Notes under the pieces: generated by a model
What the model was told of the DNA's origin: nothing
Database searches by the model: none
What the model saw: the letters and a program-made list of their open reading frames with translations, nothing else
Made by a program: the position numbers and the translations under genes
Shown: positions 1-14,000 of the stretch, one piece after another
Numbering within the stretch: the first letter of the stretch is position 1
How the letters are laid out: each line of letters starts with the position of its first letter
DNA from: Nematostella vectensis
Taxonomy: Eukaryota; Cnidaria; Anthozoa; Actiniaria; Edwardsiidae
Direction of reading: 5' to 3'
NCBI RefSeq assembly: GCF_932526225.1
Contig: NC_064037.1
Span: forward strand, 6,988,203-7,052,202
Length of the DNA: 64,000 nt

Positions 1-3000
1 GCAGTTTCCATGTTTGTTCATGGCAGAGGACTGGCATTCCACACAGACAGGCTTCTTGGGGTCAAGCTGACTGGCCCAGGTCCCTTGGCAGTATGGGTGC
101 TTGGACTCAATCTTGAACAGAGTGCAATAGCTGGGCCTATTTAAGAACACACTTGTAAGGGAACAAAACACTATTTTAACAGGGGCAGTGGCCTGGCGAG
201 GAATTTTTTAGAACAGCAATTTTTATTTTATTTTTTAACACTTGAAAGTTTGAGAATTTGAAGCCACCTTCCTTCAAGGCATCAATTTACATCTCCCCTT
301 CTCAAATAACCTTTTCCTTGATCTTTTGACTTAACCGAGGATGGCCTGCATACCCCCACCCCCTGAAGATCCTTGGTATGACCCTCGCATCCCCAGCTAG
401 AATATTATTAAGGTATACTCCCCTTCCCAATGCTACTTTCTCTTTCTATGATATGTCAGTCAAGTTGTAATAAAACTTAATTCAATTTTAAAAAAAGTAG
501 CCAACACTTGGTGGAAAATAGCGGGTGGTTCCGCCAGCTGCCAGGGGGTAATAAAATCCCTGTCAGTACTTCATTACCTTTCTTCTTTTTCCTGCCTCAG
601 TGTGAGCGATTTTTTCGCTGGAAGAATCTCTTCATATTGATTTGGAAGACGCTTATAAATCTTTGGCAGTATATTTGCTAGACCTAGAATGCAACAAATA
701 TACATTGGTCTTTCTAAGGACAAACCCACATGAATAGAATTCCACCTAATATAGTCTTAAAGAATGCATTTTGATGGTGTAATAAAGGGGGTCAATCTAG
801 GGTGGGCGGTTTCCTCCCCCAACCCCCCACTAGTAGTATTTATTAGTGCGCCCATGTCCTCCATTAAAAAAGATATTTTCCTGGACTTTTGTAAAGTGTA
901 CCATGACTTTTAAAAGTCCAGTACCTGACTCCTTGCCGCAGTGCTCGAGGAAGCAGCCTCGTTTCTGCCTCAGAGGCGGACATTCCTTGCCTCCTCGCTG
1001 AGAGGGCCGAACAATGACTCTTCTAGATCTTTTGCGCATGCCAACTCCGCATCTGTGAGAGCAGGGGGACCATCTTGACCAGGTAGAGACAACACAGTCT
1101 TGTACACCTGGAAGTGGATCAAATACCATCATTACGGTGACAGATCCTGGAATGGCTGGTGTCCCGCTCTTGTAAGGGAAATGTGTGGGTAGTACTACAA
1201 TCAACAGTTTTACCTCGCACCATCTGTTTATAAATTTTAAACCTCCCCCCTTCCTTCGGGTCATGCCTCCCCTTTCAAAAAAACCCTGACGCGTTTTTGA
1301 ACAGACTTATATTAACTTTCCGACACTCGCTTTATTTGTTTAAATGATTTAATTTGATATAAGAGCCTCCATAAGAACCAATTTGTGACTTATCAACCAC
1401 GGATACCCCATCTTTTTCAGCTCATCGATCTACTAGCTACAAAGACCCTACGATTGTTACCAGACTGGTAGGAACAATAACGAATGTTAGCTCTCTTGTT
1501 GACCCTTGACCCCGGGGAGGCCAGCACGTGACTTCTGCTAATTGGTTAACACGCGCAAGGATTAGGGCGGGCTAGTGATCAAGTGTTCCTTTCGCTCAAA
1601 ATATCATGAGCTAAAAGCACCGAAGAAGAGTGGTGATGTTGCATTTCACCAAAAAACGTAAAACGGGCGAGTTCATGCCAACACGGTCCGTGTACACTAC
1701 ACAGAAATTTATCTATTAGAGGCCATCACACAATTAATTGACTCTTTTATTAAAAGCGGGAAGGTAATAGATGAACAGTGAGATGCGTTTTCGTTATTTT
1801 TAATGAAAAATTCCCAGTTCGCCATGTATTTCGCGACGGGTTTTGATTGTGATCATATGTACCATATATGGCTCACAAGTCTTGACGTTGCCTAGGTTTT
1901 TGGGCTTTCTGGTCTGATATTTTGCAGGTGCTGGAGCGTTTCAAAACTATTATTTGAAATAAGTATGGAAAGGTAGGGAGGTATCACTTTACGGGAGCAG
2001 GTCGATTATTCTGGGAATTTAATTATTATCCCAAGTTTTTTATGTTCTTTTCGAACCCCGCTCCTTTAGTAACAAAGACTAGAAGTTCTCTTGGCTGTAA
2101 TTATGATAGATGTGCATAAGACGCACTTGACACTTAAACACGCACCCTACAGGGGACAAATTGGTACTATATGGTTCGTGTTACGACACTTATGATCAAG
2201 TCAAGGCACATCTGTGCATGGGACGAGGTGGAATTATATGGGCAGGTAACCGTATTTACCAGGTGTCCGTATTAGCGTGGTGTTAAATTCTGCTGAAAAG
2301 GACAACAGAGCCCGAAACCGCTTGATCGTTTAATTAAGCAATATCGTGTAAACGACGTAAGACAAGAGGAGCAAAATCCCCCCTCCTTCCCGATATACAT
2401 ACAGAACACTCTTCATATTTAACCCCGAAAAAAATACTACGGACCCCCATCATAATGAGGCCCGATTATCCTGCACACCCCCCCCCCCCCCCCTCCCTCT
2501 TGGGTTAGCAAGTTGCTAAATTGTCCTCATTTAGACCGTTAAAGCAGATACCGAAGCATATATTCCCCCTCCTCCCGATATACACACAAACGGTTTTCAG
2601 ATCCAACCCTAAGGATGAGGGGTAAAAATTACCCCCCCACCCCCCCCCCCCCACAAAAAAAGAAAAAAACTCGGGACCCCCATCATAATGAGGCCATATT
2701 ATTCTGCCCCCCCCCCCCCCCCCTTATTGGGTAAGCAAGTTGCTAGATTGTCCCACGCAGACACACATAATTAGTACTATAGTATAATTAGTTTCACGTT
2801 ATTGTTCCCGTGCATAATGTTGGCAATTAATCGTTGGCCTCGTATAATGCTGGCATAGTTCATCCACTTGAGGCCTCGTGCTCTATGCTGGCTCATCTAT
2901 AGCTGTCGGATTTGAAGGTCAAGAGTGTTTACAGTGCAAACCGCGCAGACTGTTGGCGACAGGTGTGGGAAGATCGAAAAACTGTTACCGCCATGTGCAT

Positions 3001-6000
3001 TAGCAAGCGTAGAGTCATTTCCGTTTGATTATTCAGAGGAAACGGACCAAAGAGTTTGACCGAGCGAAAATGGGGCGAGCGATTAAACTTGTGAAAACGC
3101 TTAGGCTAACCACCGTTACATTGAAAACGCCTGTCAGTTATTGTTACATTCGTTGTGTTTGGTCAAGGTCTAGACCGGTTGAGATTTAACTTGAATAGCC
3201 ACCAGCAAGTAGATAAATAGCAGCTAGATGAATCCTTTGTTTTGAGAAGAGCTAAATGGGTACTTTGTTTTGTTGACGCTGTTTTTTGAGGGTTTATCTC
3301 TATTTTGCGGTGCGCCCTGATGGCTACTGCGGCTACGCTGAAAAGCGGGATCAGTGACGCGCCCAATAAGAGTACTTGACAATAGCCGCATGTGAACTGA
3401 TCTACGATAAGTATGAGTCATTGGGTCAATACTTCCTACAGTAACTAATGAGCAATAATAGCCCGCCTTAAAGGTTGATGAGTTGCGTTATACTATGGAA
3501 AGTATGCCCCATTTTACTGAGTAACACACCCGAATAGTGCCTTGAAGTGAGATGTTCCTTGTATAGGACTTGCCATCCTTAATTGATAAGGGTATAATGA
3601 GTGCCCTGCGCGTGATGGTTGGCGCTCAAGATACTTGGCTCAGCTAAAATAGCATATTTAGATTCGAACGCCACTAGATCCGGTCTGGACATTTTCACAC
3701 GGGGTTTACCGTAGATCACATTTCTTGGTTTGCTACATATTATCTTCGGCTAAATTTGTATAGCACAAAAACAACGCAAAAATAAAATTTTCAAGTGGGG
3801 AGAATAAAGCGCGCGAGAATGCGGTGCGCGCGAATTTTTTTAGCGCGAAAATGTCCACGTTCACCACTTAGCCGGGCAAGTCTGATTGAAAACATTCAAA
3901 ATTTACTGGAGTGCACGGGGCCGCTAAATAAAGGATACAACATTGAATTTTAACATGTGTGTTACGGAAAACGGCTAAAAAAATTGCAAACTTACTACGG
4001 CTTCATAAGGCGTTAGTGTGAGGCAAAATAAGCAAACAAAGTCTTTGATATACATCACACCAATCGGCTTTTTCCACCCATGTGATGATACAGACTGCCC
4101 AAACGATCATCGCAGGCTAACAATTGCTAAGATTCCTTTATAAAGCTTAGCATTCCATCACGGGACAGGAGGGGATCGTTGGTAGACTCAGCCCAGCAAG
4201 GTCAGCCAAAAAAAGAATGATATTCCAAGCTGCATTTACGTGGGTACCATGCCTATCATAGCCAAACTATTTATAGGGTCTCGCTGCGAGCTCCTGTAAA
4301 AGCGCCAGTGAGAGATACACGAGTCATCGTGGGAAGCTTTTCTTTATGAAAAAAAAAAAAAAAAACGGGCAAGATTTCTTGCAACTTGAAAAACTTGTTA
4401 CAAAGTAGAAGCTTATTGAGCATATTTCGTGCGACCCTGAGAAAGGAAAATAAGCTACATCGTGGTCACATGTGAAAATCGCACGTGCGATTTTTTTTAG
4501 CGACAAATTGCAAGGAAAAAAAGAGGTACAAAGCAAGCGTTTTCACACCCATGAAAAGAAAATGATAGAGAGGAGTCCTGACAACTCGAGCCCGCGATAA
4601 CTCGTGATTTGCGTTTTGCTTCAACTACTTGTTATATTTTCATTTCGATAACTCCACTGAACAAACCAGTTATCGTTTTCGCAAGTTAACTATGAGAGAA
4701 TCAGAACTATTTTAGAATTTCTGTAAGCCGCCATTTTGTCATCCTAGCAAACCAAATGTGTGAAAACATCAATTTCCTTAATTAAATTTGGTACAAGGAA
4801 CAGTAATTTAGATGTGCGCCCTAAAGTGAAAGAAGTATGGGAGGCGTTTTTTTTCATTGTGGCCGTGTAACGTTTTGAAGGGATGGGAAGGGTAGAGGGT
4901 TAAGATGGAGGGGGGAATCCTTGTACCACATGTCGGGGTTAATTCTCGTGGTAAATCGCAACTTGGCATGGAAATCTCGTCAGGACTGATTAATTGCGAA
5001 AACTGCGATAATTTGCAGCCCTTTGATGGCGATAAAATCTTCCTCGACTCTAGAACATTCCGAACATTTCCAAGTAAAGAGATTTAAGTGAGTAACCTTG
5101 GCCACATTTGAAACTATGTGTAGAGCACGGAAGGGTTCAAATCATGTGCTTCCATGAGTAGTAGAAAGAGATAGTTTCAGTAGTAGAATCGAAACGAGAC
5201 AGATGAATAACTAATCAATCCTGCCGAAAGAAATTATCCAAACAAATACAACACGAGCTATCAACAAATCAACAGATCCTTTGGCGACGCCGACACTAGT
5301 CTACGCGACTTTCCCGCGAGATTTCCGCGGCCCACTTTATGTTTTGCGCATGACCCAAATAGAGCCTTCAGCTGATAAATAATCACCGATAAGCGAAATC
5401 ATGTAAGCTGTTTATCAAGGTTTTATCCTACACCTTTGTGTAAGACAACATACGCCCGGTTTGCGTGTATACGCTGTTTATCTTTTATGACAATTGTTGT
5501 CATGTAAATAAAGAACTCCCTGACAACATGGCGCTAAAACCGCTAAAATGACAATCTGTCCTTCCCTTCAGAAATTTTTTTGTTAGCATCATCAAATGCT
5601 CGTCGTCATAGCCGCGCATTAACGCTGGTTTGGTTTTGCATTTGCAGTCGTCATTAATGCGTCCGTTAAACGTATTTGTTCTGAGATTAAAAGCGTCATC
5701 CTCGCCTTTGAATCCCGCGCAAGTCTTGCCCTTGGACCGAGATAGTGTTTCTTCGTCCACTTGTCACCAGTAAGACCTCAAAGTCAAATTTATCGATCGT
5801 GAATATAAATTTACGTCTAATTGCACGCTAAATAGGGAGTGAGTAGCACACCCTTGAAGAAGATTGAGCACAAGCCATTCATGAAAATCACGTCTACTCG
5901 ATGGCTAAGATAAACATGCCCCTATGAGATCTGATCCTAAAGGAATAAACCCATATTTAGGCGATTCTGGATTCCTTTAGACATTGTGTTGTATGCCGCA

Positions 6001-6851
6001 TCGTTTATTGAGAGCGCGTGGGCAGAAATCGTATCCGACACGACATTAATTGGTTGAAGAGTGTGCGCATGATTTCCGTTTGCTTCAACACGGCAATAGA
6101 TTTAATGTAAGGGGCCTCTGCTGGAATGAGCTAAAACAATGAACAGTGTTCCATGGGTGGTGTATCGTAACAAGAGAGCTAAGACAAGAATTTCTATGTC
6201 AGCCATCAGCTGCATTAGCCCATTCTGTTCGCCTGAAGCACTAACAATAAGCCCACACTAATTACTAGACGAATTACGAATAAACATTCGATACTTCCAC
6301 CACCGCTTAGCACCTCACAACTTGGCACAAAATGTAAACTTTGGTTTGTTTTCTCTAAGGAACGAAATTAGAGCCGTGTGCTGTCGGATCACTCAAGCAC
6401 GTTACTCTTGGCGCGAAAGGATCGTATCTTTTTGGTTCATCTCACTATCTCTATGTACCCATACTTTTACCATCCCAAAACTCTTTTCATTATGGCATGA
6501 TCAATAAAACAGAAGCCATCATTTGTGTGTTAATGTTGTGATGATGAATCCAGAGGAGAATCTGTTGGGTATCCTTGAATTCTCACCTTGCAATTTGCAT
6601 TCTTCCTTTACGGCCTTGAAATCAGGGCAGCAATCGCCAGCAGGCTCACAGAATTCATCGCAGAAACAAACTTTCGGTCGGTTGCTCGGCCGAGATTCCT
6701 CTTCGTCGAACCTCTCGACAGCACATGTGCTATTCCTGCCTTTGCAGCACGTCAGAGGACCTCCACGGTCTCTCTGGTCGCACTGAGCCGCGACGGTAGC
6801 TAAGCATACCGCGACTATCAGCAAAACTACTGTACAACTATGCCTCATCAT
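1..6851 (-). CDS. SBSPON: SBSPON-like secreted protein with somatomedin B and thrombospondin type-1 domains (partial, 3' end outside window)
   Basis: Exons on the minus strand: 6587-6851, 925-1107, 578-683 and 1-136 (runs off the window). All junctions are GT/AG and phases agree. The start ATG is at 6851; a second ATG follows at once. Residues 1-22 form a hydrophobic signal peptide ending near VAAQC. Exon 1 then holds a somatomedin B domain with its eight-cysteine pattern, including CCKGRNSTC, CFCDEFC and GDCC. Exon 2 encodes a TSP1 repeat with STWSRWSPC and CSHRCGVG. The 106-bp third exon has no long ORF of its own and was found by phase; it encodes a basic linker (PKIYKRLPNQYEEI). Exon 4 carries the conserved C-terminal cysteine region (YCTLFKIESKHPYCQGTW, VCVECQ) seen in vertebrate SBSPON. 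The protein is predicted to be extracellular and matrix-associated; its exact role is not shown. Intron 1 is 5.5 kb. Confidence 0.88.
2378..2753. repeat. direct duplication with homopolymer C tracts, in SBSPON-like intron 1
   Basis: Two imperfect copies lie at about 2378-2526 and 2565-2753. Each begins with a CCCCCTCCT..CCCGATATACA motif, continues through GGACCCCCATCATAATGAGGC, runs into a long pure C tract, and ends with a shared GCAAGTTGCTA..ATTGTCC block. The C runs differ in length, and copy 2 has an additional C tract near 2630-2650. The rest of the intron (1108-6586) shows no exon or other convincing feature. Confidence 0.75.
4475..4494. repeat. 20-bp perfect palindrome centred on CACGTG
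   Basis: The sequence AAAATCGCACGTGCGATTTT is its own reverse complement. It lies in intron 1 of the SBSPON-like gene. It contains an E-box core (CACGTG). Function is unknown and a chance palindrome is possible. Confidence 0.5.
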
Positions 6852-9830
6852 GGAGCTAGATTTCTCGTTAGTAGTGCGTTAGCAGCGTTCTGTCCCGCTA
6901 GCTTGGCCGGCTGGTTCTTTTGAGTGTTACTCGTGTCGGCTCGCCGGAAGTGCAGGATATCCTAAGCTTTGCTGGCACCGTGTCAAGCACAATTCAATGG
7001 AAATGCGCAACAATGTTTTTGCCAGAACTTTGACGCGCTCAAGATAGCAGCACTGACCCCGTCTGCGTTGAAATGCGACCGGGCCAGGGGTATTATACCG
7101 TAGTGCTAACCAATTGGATAAACTTACTCGACGACTTAAATTACAATCAGTTTTGATTTGTGATAGGTCCCTAGGTGTTGCGCGCAGAGGAAGGTCAGGA
7201 ATCTTGGCTATGTCCGTCTAGCCCAACAGGAGAAGCCGCACTAACCACTAGTTCTACAACCTCATGCACCGAGCATCGGTCTAAGCGCGCACGCGAGCGA
7301 TAGCATCGCTAGCGGTAGTTTTATGGAGTAGCGCGTTACTATTTATGTCAGCGTAGATGATAGAGATGTCGAGATAAGAACGAGTCCAGGGTCAGACGCC
7401 AGAGCAGTGCAACTCGACACTTACACGGACTACGACACGCGCTGGGTTGACGCACGAAGCACGGCAACGCGTACCCTCGACACGCTCGACACAACATCGA
7501 CCTTCGCACAAAACCGTGCACCGTGACTTAACACAAAGTAAACAACACTGATTTGAATGTGAGAGCTCAATAACATTTGTTTCTTTCCAAACTTTCCCAT
7601 CGGTTTGATGACAACTATCGTCACTTGTGAGTGCTTGTCAAATACGCAACCCCGCTGGATGCGTAAGAGACCGCGGTACAGCTATCCGTTTTTGTTCTTT
7701 TTCTTTACAAAGAAATTTTACAAAAAAAGGTTTCGCCGAGTCAATAGGTTTTATGGAGAGATTGGAATAGAATCAAGTGCCTATAGTTTTATGAGGCAAA
7801 GTAAGAAGCATAAAGTCGTGTTTTACAACTACAGACACTTGTTTAAAGGCATACCGGAAAGGGAGTAGGAAGTATAAAGAACTACACATCTCGAGCTGAG
7901 GCTTTGATAATCTGCTGATGCTATAAAACAGGGGCTCCTATTTGATCTTTGTCCTCACGTAAAATATGAAGGAAAATAAGGACCGTTTTAGGGACAACGT
8001 CAGTTAAAATATGCTCAGTGAGTAGTTTGACCAAACTCCTGCAGAGGAGTTGGTCTTTTTCATCATGATACACGAAAGGAAGTAATAAGGGACCAATGCC
8101 GTATAGATGTTATGCACAGTTAGTTTCCCGGAAAGGGCGTGCTACCCATGAATAAACACAGTCACAAATGAAAACGCACCAGAATATCATGTAAATAATC
8201 ATTTGTTTGTGGTTTACAAAGATTACACGCTTCACGCACGTGAGATAACGGCTCCCTTTTCCCGGAAGTATAGTCACCATCGAGCCTCGCCTTAGACACA
8301 ACCTGAAAAATCCTAACATTAGTCTAGAGAACGACTCCAAGTTTAGTAACCACTCTTTGCATTAGTGCTGGTAGAAAAATATGAAAGACTAGCTCATAGA
8401 CTATTTTATGCTTCAGCAATAGAATGGGGACTTTTTTGTAGGATAGATTGAATTTCACAAGTGACTCTAAAAGTTTTGGTCACTACTGAAATAAGTAGCT
8501 CATTCGCATTGCTGTTTTGCGACTTTAACACTTTTCCGTCAGTGTACTCGCTGATTTACCATATGTATCACGAGAAAAAAATCTCGAACCATGGGACGCA
8601 CGGTTCACTTGTTGATAACAATGTGAATTATATGACAAAAATCCCTGAATGGTATGATAGCTGCCCGTGTAATAATGTGTTTAATTATTTGTGGTAAACC
8701 AAGGTGCTCAAAAGTGTGAGTCACCATACTTTCGTCTCACGTAAACCACTTGCATCGTTCCGTCAGGAATTCAGCTCTCGCAATGCATCCCGGTTACAAA
8801 GTGTTCCTCCTATTCCCGCATGCGCAGAATGCGTTATCTGATTCTGATTCCCACCTTGAGCTATTCATATGTTTTCTGTTCTATTTTAGTGCTTGGACCG
8901 TTCTACAGCGCGTTATCTCTGCTATAGAGAGCCCAGCCTTTCGTCCTTGATAGCACGGGCGGAAGGAAGCAATAATGGACGGCTTCAGTTATTTTTACTC
9001 AGAAACAAAAACCGCCAACGCGGAGTTTTTGGGACATCGCTTATCGGTTATTAGATTTTATCATTGGTATTTTTAACCCTTTTTAGGGCTCAATATCCGT
9101 CGACAAGCTCTAATGAGCTACGCTTGTTCTGGCCAAAATTCAACCCGGAAGAATCTTCTTTTGTTTGAAACGGAAACAGCTTTTAGAACTTTGGCGAGCG
9201 GACGAGGGTTTACCGGTAACACCACTCAACGCCCCCTTCAGAAATCCCGGTCATTCCCAAGGCCGTAGTTTTTTTTTACGGGCAAGCCTTAGTCATTACT
9301 TGCAATTGCGCTTTTTATCACTCATTTTAAAGTTTAAACTCCTCATTTTTAGAAAGACACGAGATACGTCTGTTACATTTGAAGAGAACTTGTTATTTGA
9401 CCACAGATATTACAGATACCGCAATGACTAGGAATTTTGATAACTCAAACATTCAACTTTAAAAGAGTTGAAATATTACAAAGCGGTTCTATTTCAGAAA
9501 TGAGCTGGAAATTGAGCCCAGATTCTAGTTTCTATACTCGGACCTAAATCACCTTCTTTTGACGCCGCCTCATGACCTTTTTTGATTGATTATCGAGTTT
9601 CATGTGGGAAACTTTCCCGACCAAGAAGCGGGCTATTTCCCCACGACCTCAGGGTCCTTCGTTGAAGCAAGAAGGGTCCAAGACACCTTGCGCTAGCGAT
9701 TCAAAGCACGGTGCCCCCCCTCAACGCAATGACGCGAATCAGCATCCGGTCATGTGATTTTCCCTGTGAATCGAGGACACCTTCTCAAGCATGCAGCATG
9801 AGCGTTCAAGGTCAGTCGGTTAGGATCAGC

Positions 9831-9960
9831 TTAGTCCCAGGCGTTCTTACCGGGTTTCCTGTGGTTGGGTTTCCTGTGGATGGTAAGAATTGCGACGTCG
9901 TAGCCCACCTCACGGTTCATCTTCGAGCACAGGAAACCCGGTAAAAACGCTTGGGACTAG
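9831..9960. repeat. inverted-repeat (hairpin/MITE-like) element
   Basis: Left arm 9831-9863 and right arm 9928-9960 are reverse complements over about 33 bp with few mismatches (core ACCGGGTTTCCTGTG). The TGGGTTTCCTGTGG motif is also repeated directly inside the left half. No clear target-site duplication was found, so the transposon class is not assigned. Confidence 0.7.
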
Positions 9961-10030
9961 GGCTGGGTTAGGATATAATACTGTAATAAGAGGTTGCCGT
10001 TGGGGTACCTCACATAACCTGACTCACTAA

Positions 10031-10176
10031 GGCTAAGTTCAAACGTCGTATTATCCACGAGCTGTATTCAATGCAAATGCATGTAAATGACGATGAAACA
10101 ATCGACTTGATTCTATTGCACACATTTACAGTACATTGAATACGGCTGATGGATAATAAAACGTTTGAACTTAGCC
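10031..10176. mobile_element. 146-bp MITE with TAA target-site duplication (PIF/Harbinger-type)
   Basis: The termini are GGCTAAGTTCAAACGT and its reverse complement, and the inverted similarity extends inward for about 50 bp (ATTATCCA, TATTCAATG). TAA directly abuts both ends (10028-10030 and 10177-10179). A 3-bp TWA duplication is typical of PIF/Harbinger elements; this class assignment is an inference. The element has no coding capacity. Confidence 0.82.
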
Positions 10177-11072
10177 TAATACCATTTGTGCTATGAGAAT
10201 ATCACGAAATAGGTGCAACCAAGTCTAGAAAACCCCACATTTTTTTCCGGCTTGAAATTTGTGACTACGCCCCGTTTTGATATCTCCTAGGGGGTTTTGA
10301 TATCTCCTATATTTTTAAGGTTAAAATTTAATTTCTCTCCCCCCCCCCCCCCCTGGGTTCTTAAATATCCCCAAGAGTGAGTGAAGCGTTAGGAGACGGA
10401 AACTCGAATTGGTCTGACCCGAAAGACTAGCAACACAGGAGAAACAAGCTGAAAATAGCTTGAGCTAATGCCTCATACAGTATATAGAAAACATAACTTT
10501 GGCAAAAGAGCCGAAGACATCCCTTCCCAAACCCCCAACTAAGGAAACCCGGCAACCCACTATGGGCGCGCATGTCCAGTCTCTGGTGGTCAGAGGCCTG
10601 TCGCCCCCAGAGTTGCAAGGCCCCTGCCGGCTTTCACATCGTTTAAGGGTTTTCGGTAGGGATAGAAGCCAGGGTACAGGTTGCTATTTCCGAAACGAAG
10701 TTCGAAGCTGGAGTTTTCACGTTGTAGTTTGGAGGAAAATGGCTGAAAGGCATAGAGTACATTTCACGTCCTTTCTATTGTTTTCTCCGTTGCCTTTCTT
10801 TGCGGTACCTTCGTCCCTCCTTAACCAGTAGTACGTTAAAAATAAGTCAAAACAACATGTACATTCAGGAATAATAATTGCTTTTAATTGCGCAAGATTC
10901 TCTAACAATCTTCACAAGGCTCAATATTACAAAGTTCCAATATTAACGGACCTTTTTGAGACGGGGGTGTGCATCTGTATTCGTGACGCAGCCAATCAGA
11001 TAAAGCAGCGCCAAATAGGTGTGGAGTGCTTTACAATATCACACTAATGGGGGGGGGGGGGGGAGAATGGGG

Positions 11073-14000
11073 TTAATTTCCTTTGAGCGATGACATGCCA
11101 GCTCGCATCACTTCGTCGACCAATAGAAGATTGCTGGCAATCACAGTACTAAAACACAACACAACTTTCATGAGAAGGATCCACAGAAGAAGATATCGAA
11201 CGATCAGGCAAGAGATACTGTGTTTGGTCACATGGGTCCAGGTAGTACTGTGGAGTCGAAGTGTTTTTCGAAAGAATGTAAAATTGGTAAAATTCCGAAC
11301 CCTTATAACGCAAGTATGCATCTTACCACGAGTGCAGAAGCTGCCGTTTGACCCGATAGTTATCCCACACGCCCGCATCGGCTGGTATCATAGCTTCACC
11401 TAAACGAAAATGACAAGATTACAATCAGATAGCTATGGCAGACCCCACTGCAGGCAAAAGAGATAAGTTCGCGAATCATGGGTCACGCCCGCATAAGCTG
11501 GAATCATAGCTTCACCTAGACAATGATGGCAAGAAAACAATCAGGTTGTCCAAAGGTAGGTAACCCCCTCCCCCTTCAAGAAAATTCTGGATCGGGCGTT
11601 AAGGTTACCATGCACTGTTAAATGCTATTACCTGAGGAAAGGTCAACACCAACTGGTGTGTTGCTATCAGCATACTCCTCCTAAACAAACAGAACAGGGT
11701 GATTAGATTAGTCCTCAGATAATATACAGTGGAAAGGATATGACTGTCTACATATCATACGCTCGATGGCTAAGCCGTCTCATGTTTCAGTGCATGTGCA
11801 ATGCCAACGAAACAGTAAGAGAAAGAAAATCCTAACAAAGGCATTTACCAGTAACTTGACCATAGTCTCCTGAGGATCAAACCCAGAGTTCTGAGCCAGG
11901 GTTTTGGGAATCACGAGCAAGGCGTCAGCGAATGCCTGGAAATAAAAATATCATGCCAATTAAAAATCAGTTTGTGACCTAAACGCAAGTTGTTGCATGG
12001 TGTTAGGGTTAATTGAAATTGCACTATTGAAGTATCACTTCCACTTTGAGACAGGTGTATTATAATGGAAGGTGAGAGTGGGTTTGGCCCTTGCTCAAAA
12101 ATTTTATATCGATAACTCATTCTCCCACACTTACTTGAACGCCCAGTCGTGCCCGACCTTTGACTGTCTTTTTAAAATCTATCAAAGCTGCATGTATTGC
12201 GATCTCCAAGGCACCAGCGCCTGGCACAACACACCCTAGAGACAACAATTAAATATTACATACATGAGTGTTTGAGTGTTTTGGTATTTCTGCAATATTC
12301 GAAACTATCTTACCATCCTCAATTGCATTCTTGACAGCTCTTAAGCCATCACGGATCGCATCCTTGATCTGGCTCAGGGTGTGTTTGTTAGGACCTTGTA
12401 AGACAAAATGTAAACTTGAGAATAGTCTTACTGTAATCAGTAGACATACAGTACAGTACTATTGAGTGACTAAGCAAGGCTTGTTTTAGATAGAGACATC
12501 TAAATACAGCATCAAGTAAAAACAAATATGTTGGGCAGAGTTGCTGCTGCTTGTATACAGAGGAAATCTATCACTGTCAACGAATACACTCTTTTTTATA
12601 AAAACGTCTAATTTTGAGTTGAGGCTGGGCCGTTCTTATTTTTGGGACATTTTCAGGCTGAATATGTTCTTATGGTGTTCTTACATTTTAGTATATATAA
12701 GAATATACCCAATGAATTATTAGGAAGAGAATTACACTAATGATCAATAGCAATAATAAGGTATGATTCTGCATTTTAAAACCATCGGGACTAAAAAAAG
12801 AAATTTTTTTTCTGCTATTTGAGCCTCGGCATGTTCTTAGCATATTCTTAAAATTTGTGTACTCTCCGGCTTGACGTTCTTATAAAAAAGGTTCATATAA
12901 AACAAAAAGGTTTAACAGTTTACAATGGTCTGATCATTTTGCAGGCATGAGAATAGCCCAGTTTCGAATTGCCATGTTCCAGTTGGGCAGACACTAAGGA
13001 CATATCTTCAAGCTCCGGTCCAAAAAACAGCTTGCAAATAAGCAAGATTATTGAAACTTTCTGGTGCAAGAAATTCCTCTCAAGCAGAGGCCCCCACTGT
13101 GTTAATGTGTCTCTGTTCCATGTGGCGAGTGGAGACAGTGGCAGTTAATAATGACAACTGTAAGGGGTCTTGTACCAACCTTTTATTAGGATAGTGACAG
13201 ACTCAGGGTGCTTGCAGTCTTCTATAAAAGTGTACTTGTCTTCTCCCTAGATCAGGGAATTATGTGGATAGTAGAGGACAACTGTCAGTATCAGCACTGT
13301 CACAATGCATACCAGACATGCAGTGCTTACTGTATCTAGCTCAGAGGTAGTGACGAAGTTATGTCTCATCCAAATTAGTCAGACATAATGGAATATCATC
13401 ATCATTGAAAGAAATAATTGCTAAATGACTGGAATGATGCCCCGCCTCTTTCTCAATCTACATACTAACCAGGATACACAGGGTAACATTGACAACTCTT
13501 TCCAGTTTGTCCAAGAGCACAATCAATCCCCACCCCTCCTTTAGGTTCCCATCCTTTTCTTGAAAGGAATCATCTGATAAACGTATTCAGAGTCCAGTCC
13601 AGCATGCCCAAGGACATCAGTGGATAACGCCTACCCCCATCCTCTCCCCCCCCTCCCCCAAAAGGGACCATCTGACACTTACCAACACATGTTCATAGAC
13701 AAGTCCAGCATGCCCAAGGACATCAGTGGATAACGCCTACCCCCATCCTCTCCCCCCCCCTCCCCAAAAAGGGACCATCTGACACTCACCAACACATGTT
13801 CATAGACAAGTCCAGCATGCCCAAGGACATCAGTGGATAACGCCTACCCCCATCCTCCCCCCCACTCCCCAAAAAGGGACCATCTGATACTCACCAACAC
13901 ATGTTCATAGACAAGTCCAGCATGCCCAAGGACATCAGTGGATAACGCCTACCCCCATCCTCTCCCCCCCCTCCCCAAAAAGGGACCATCTGATACTCAC

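Larger units (their letters stand above)
6852..11072. other. intergenic region between SBSPON-like and CCT6, no convincing gene
   Basis: This 4.2 kb holds the presumed promoter of the SBSPON-like gene on its left side and the 3' flank of CCT6 on its right. ORFs here are short, lack recognisable motifs and have no supporting splice structure. Two inverted-repeat elements (9831-9960 and 10031-10176), a C tract near 10339-10353 and a G tract near 11048-11062 are visible. Confidence 0.6.

Noticed and set aside
10499-10831. 110-aa plus-strand ORF
   Set aside because: No domain, no homologous motif, basic low-information composition, no splice context; most likely chance.
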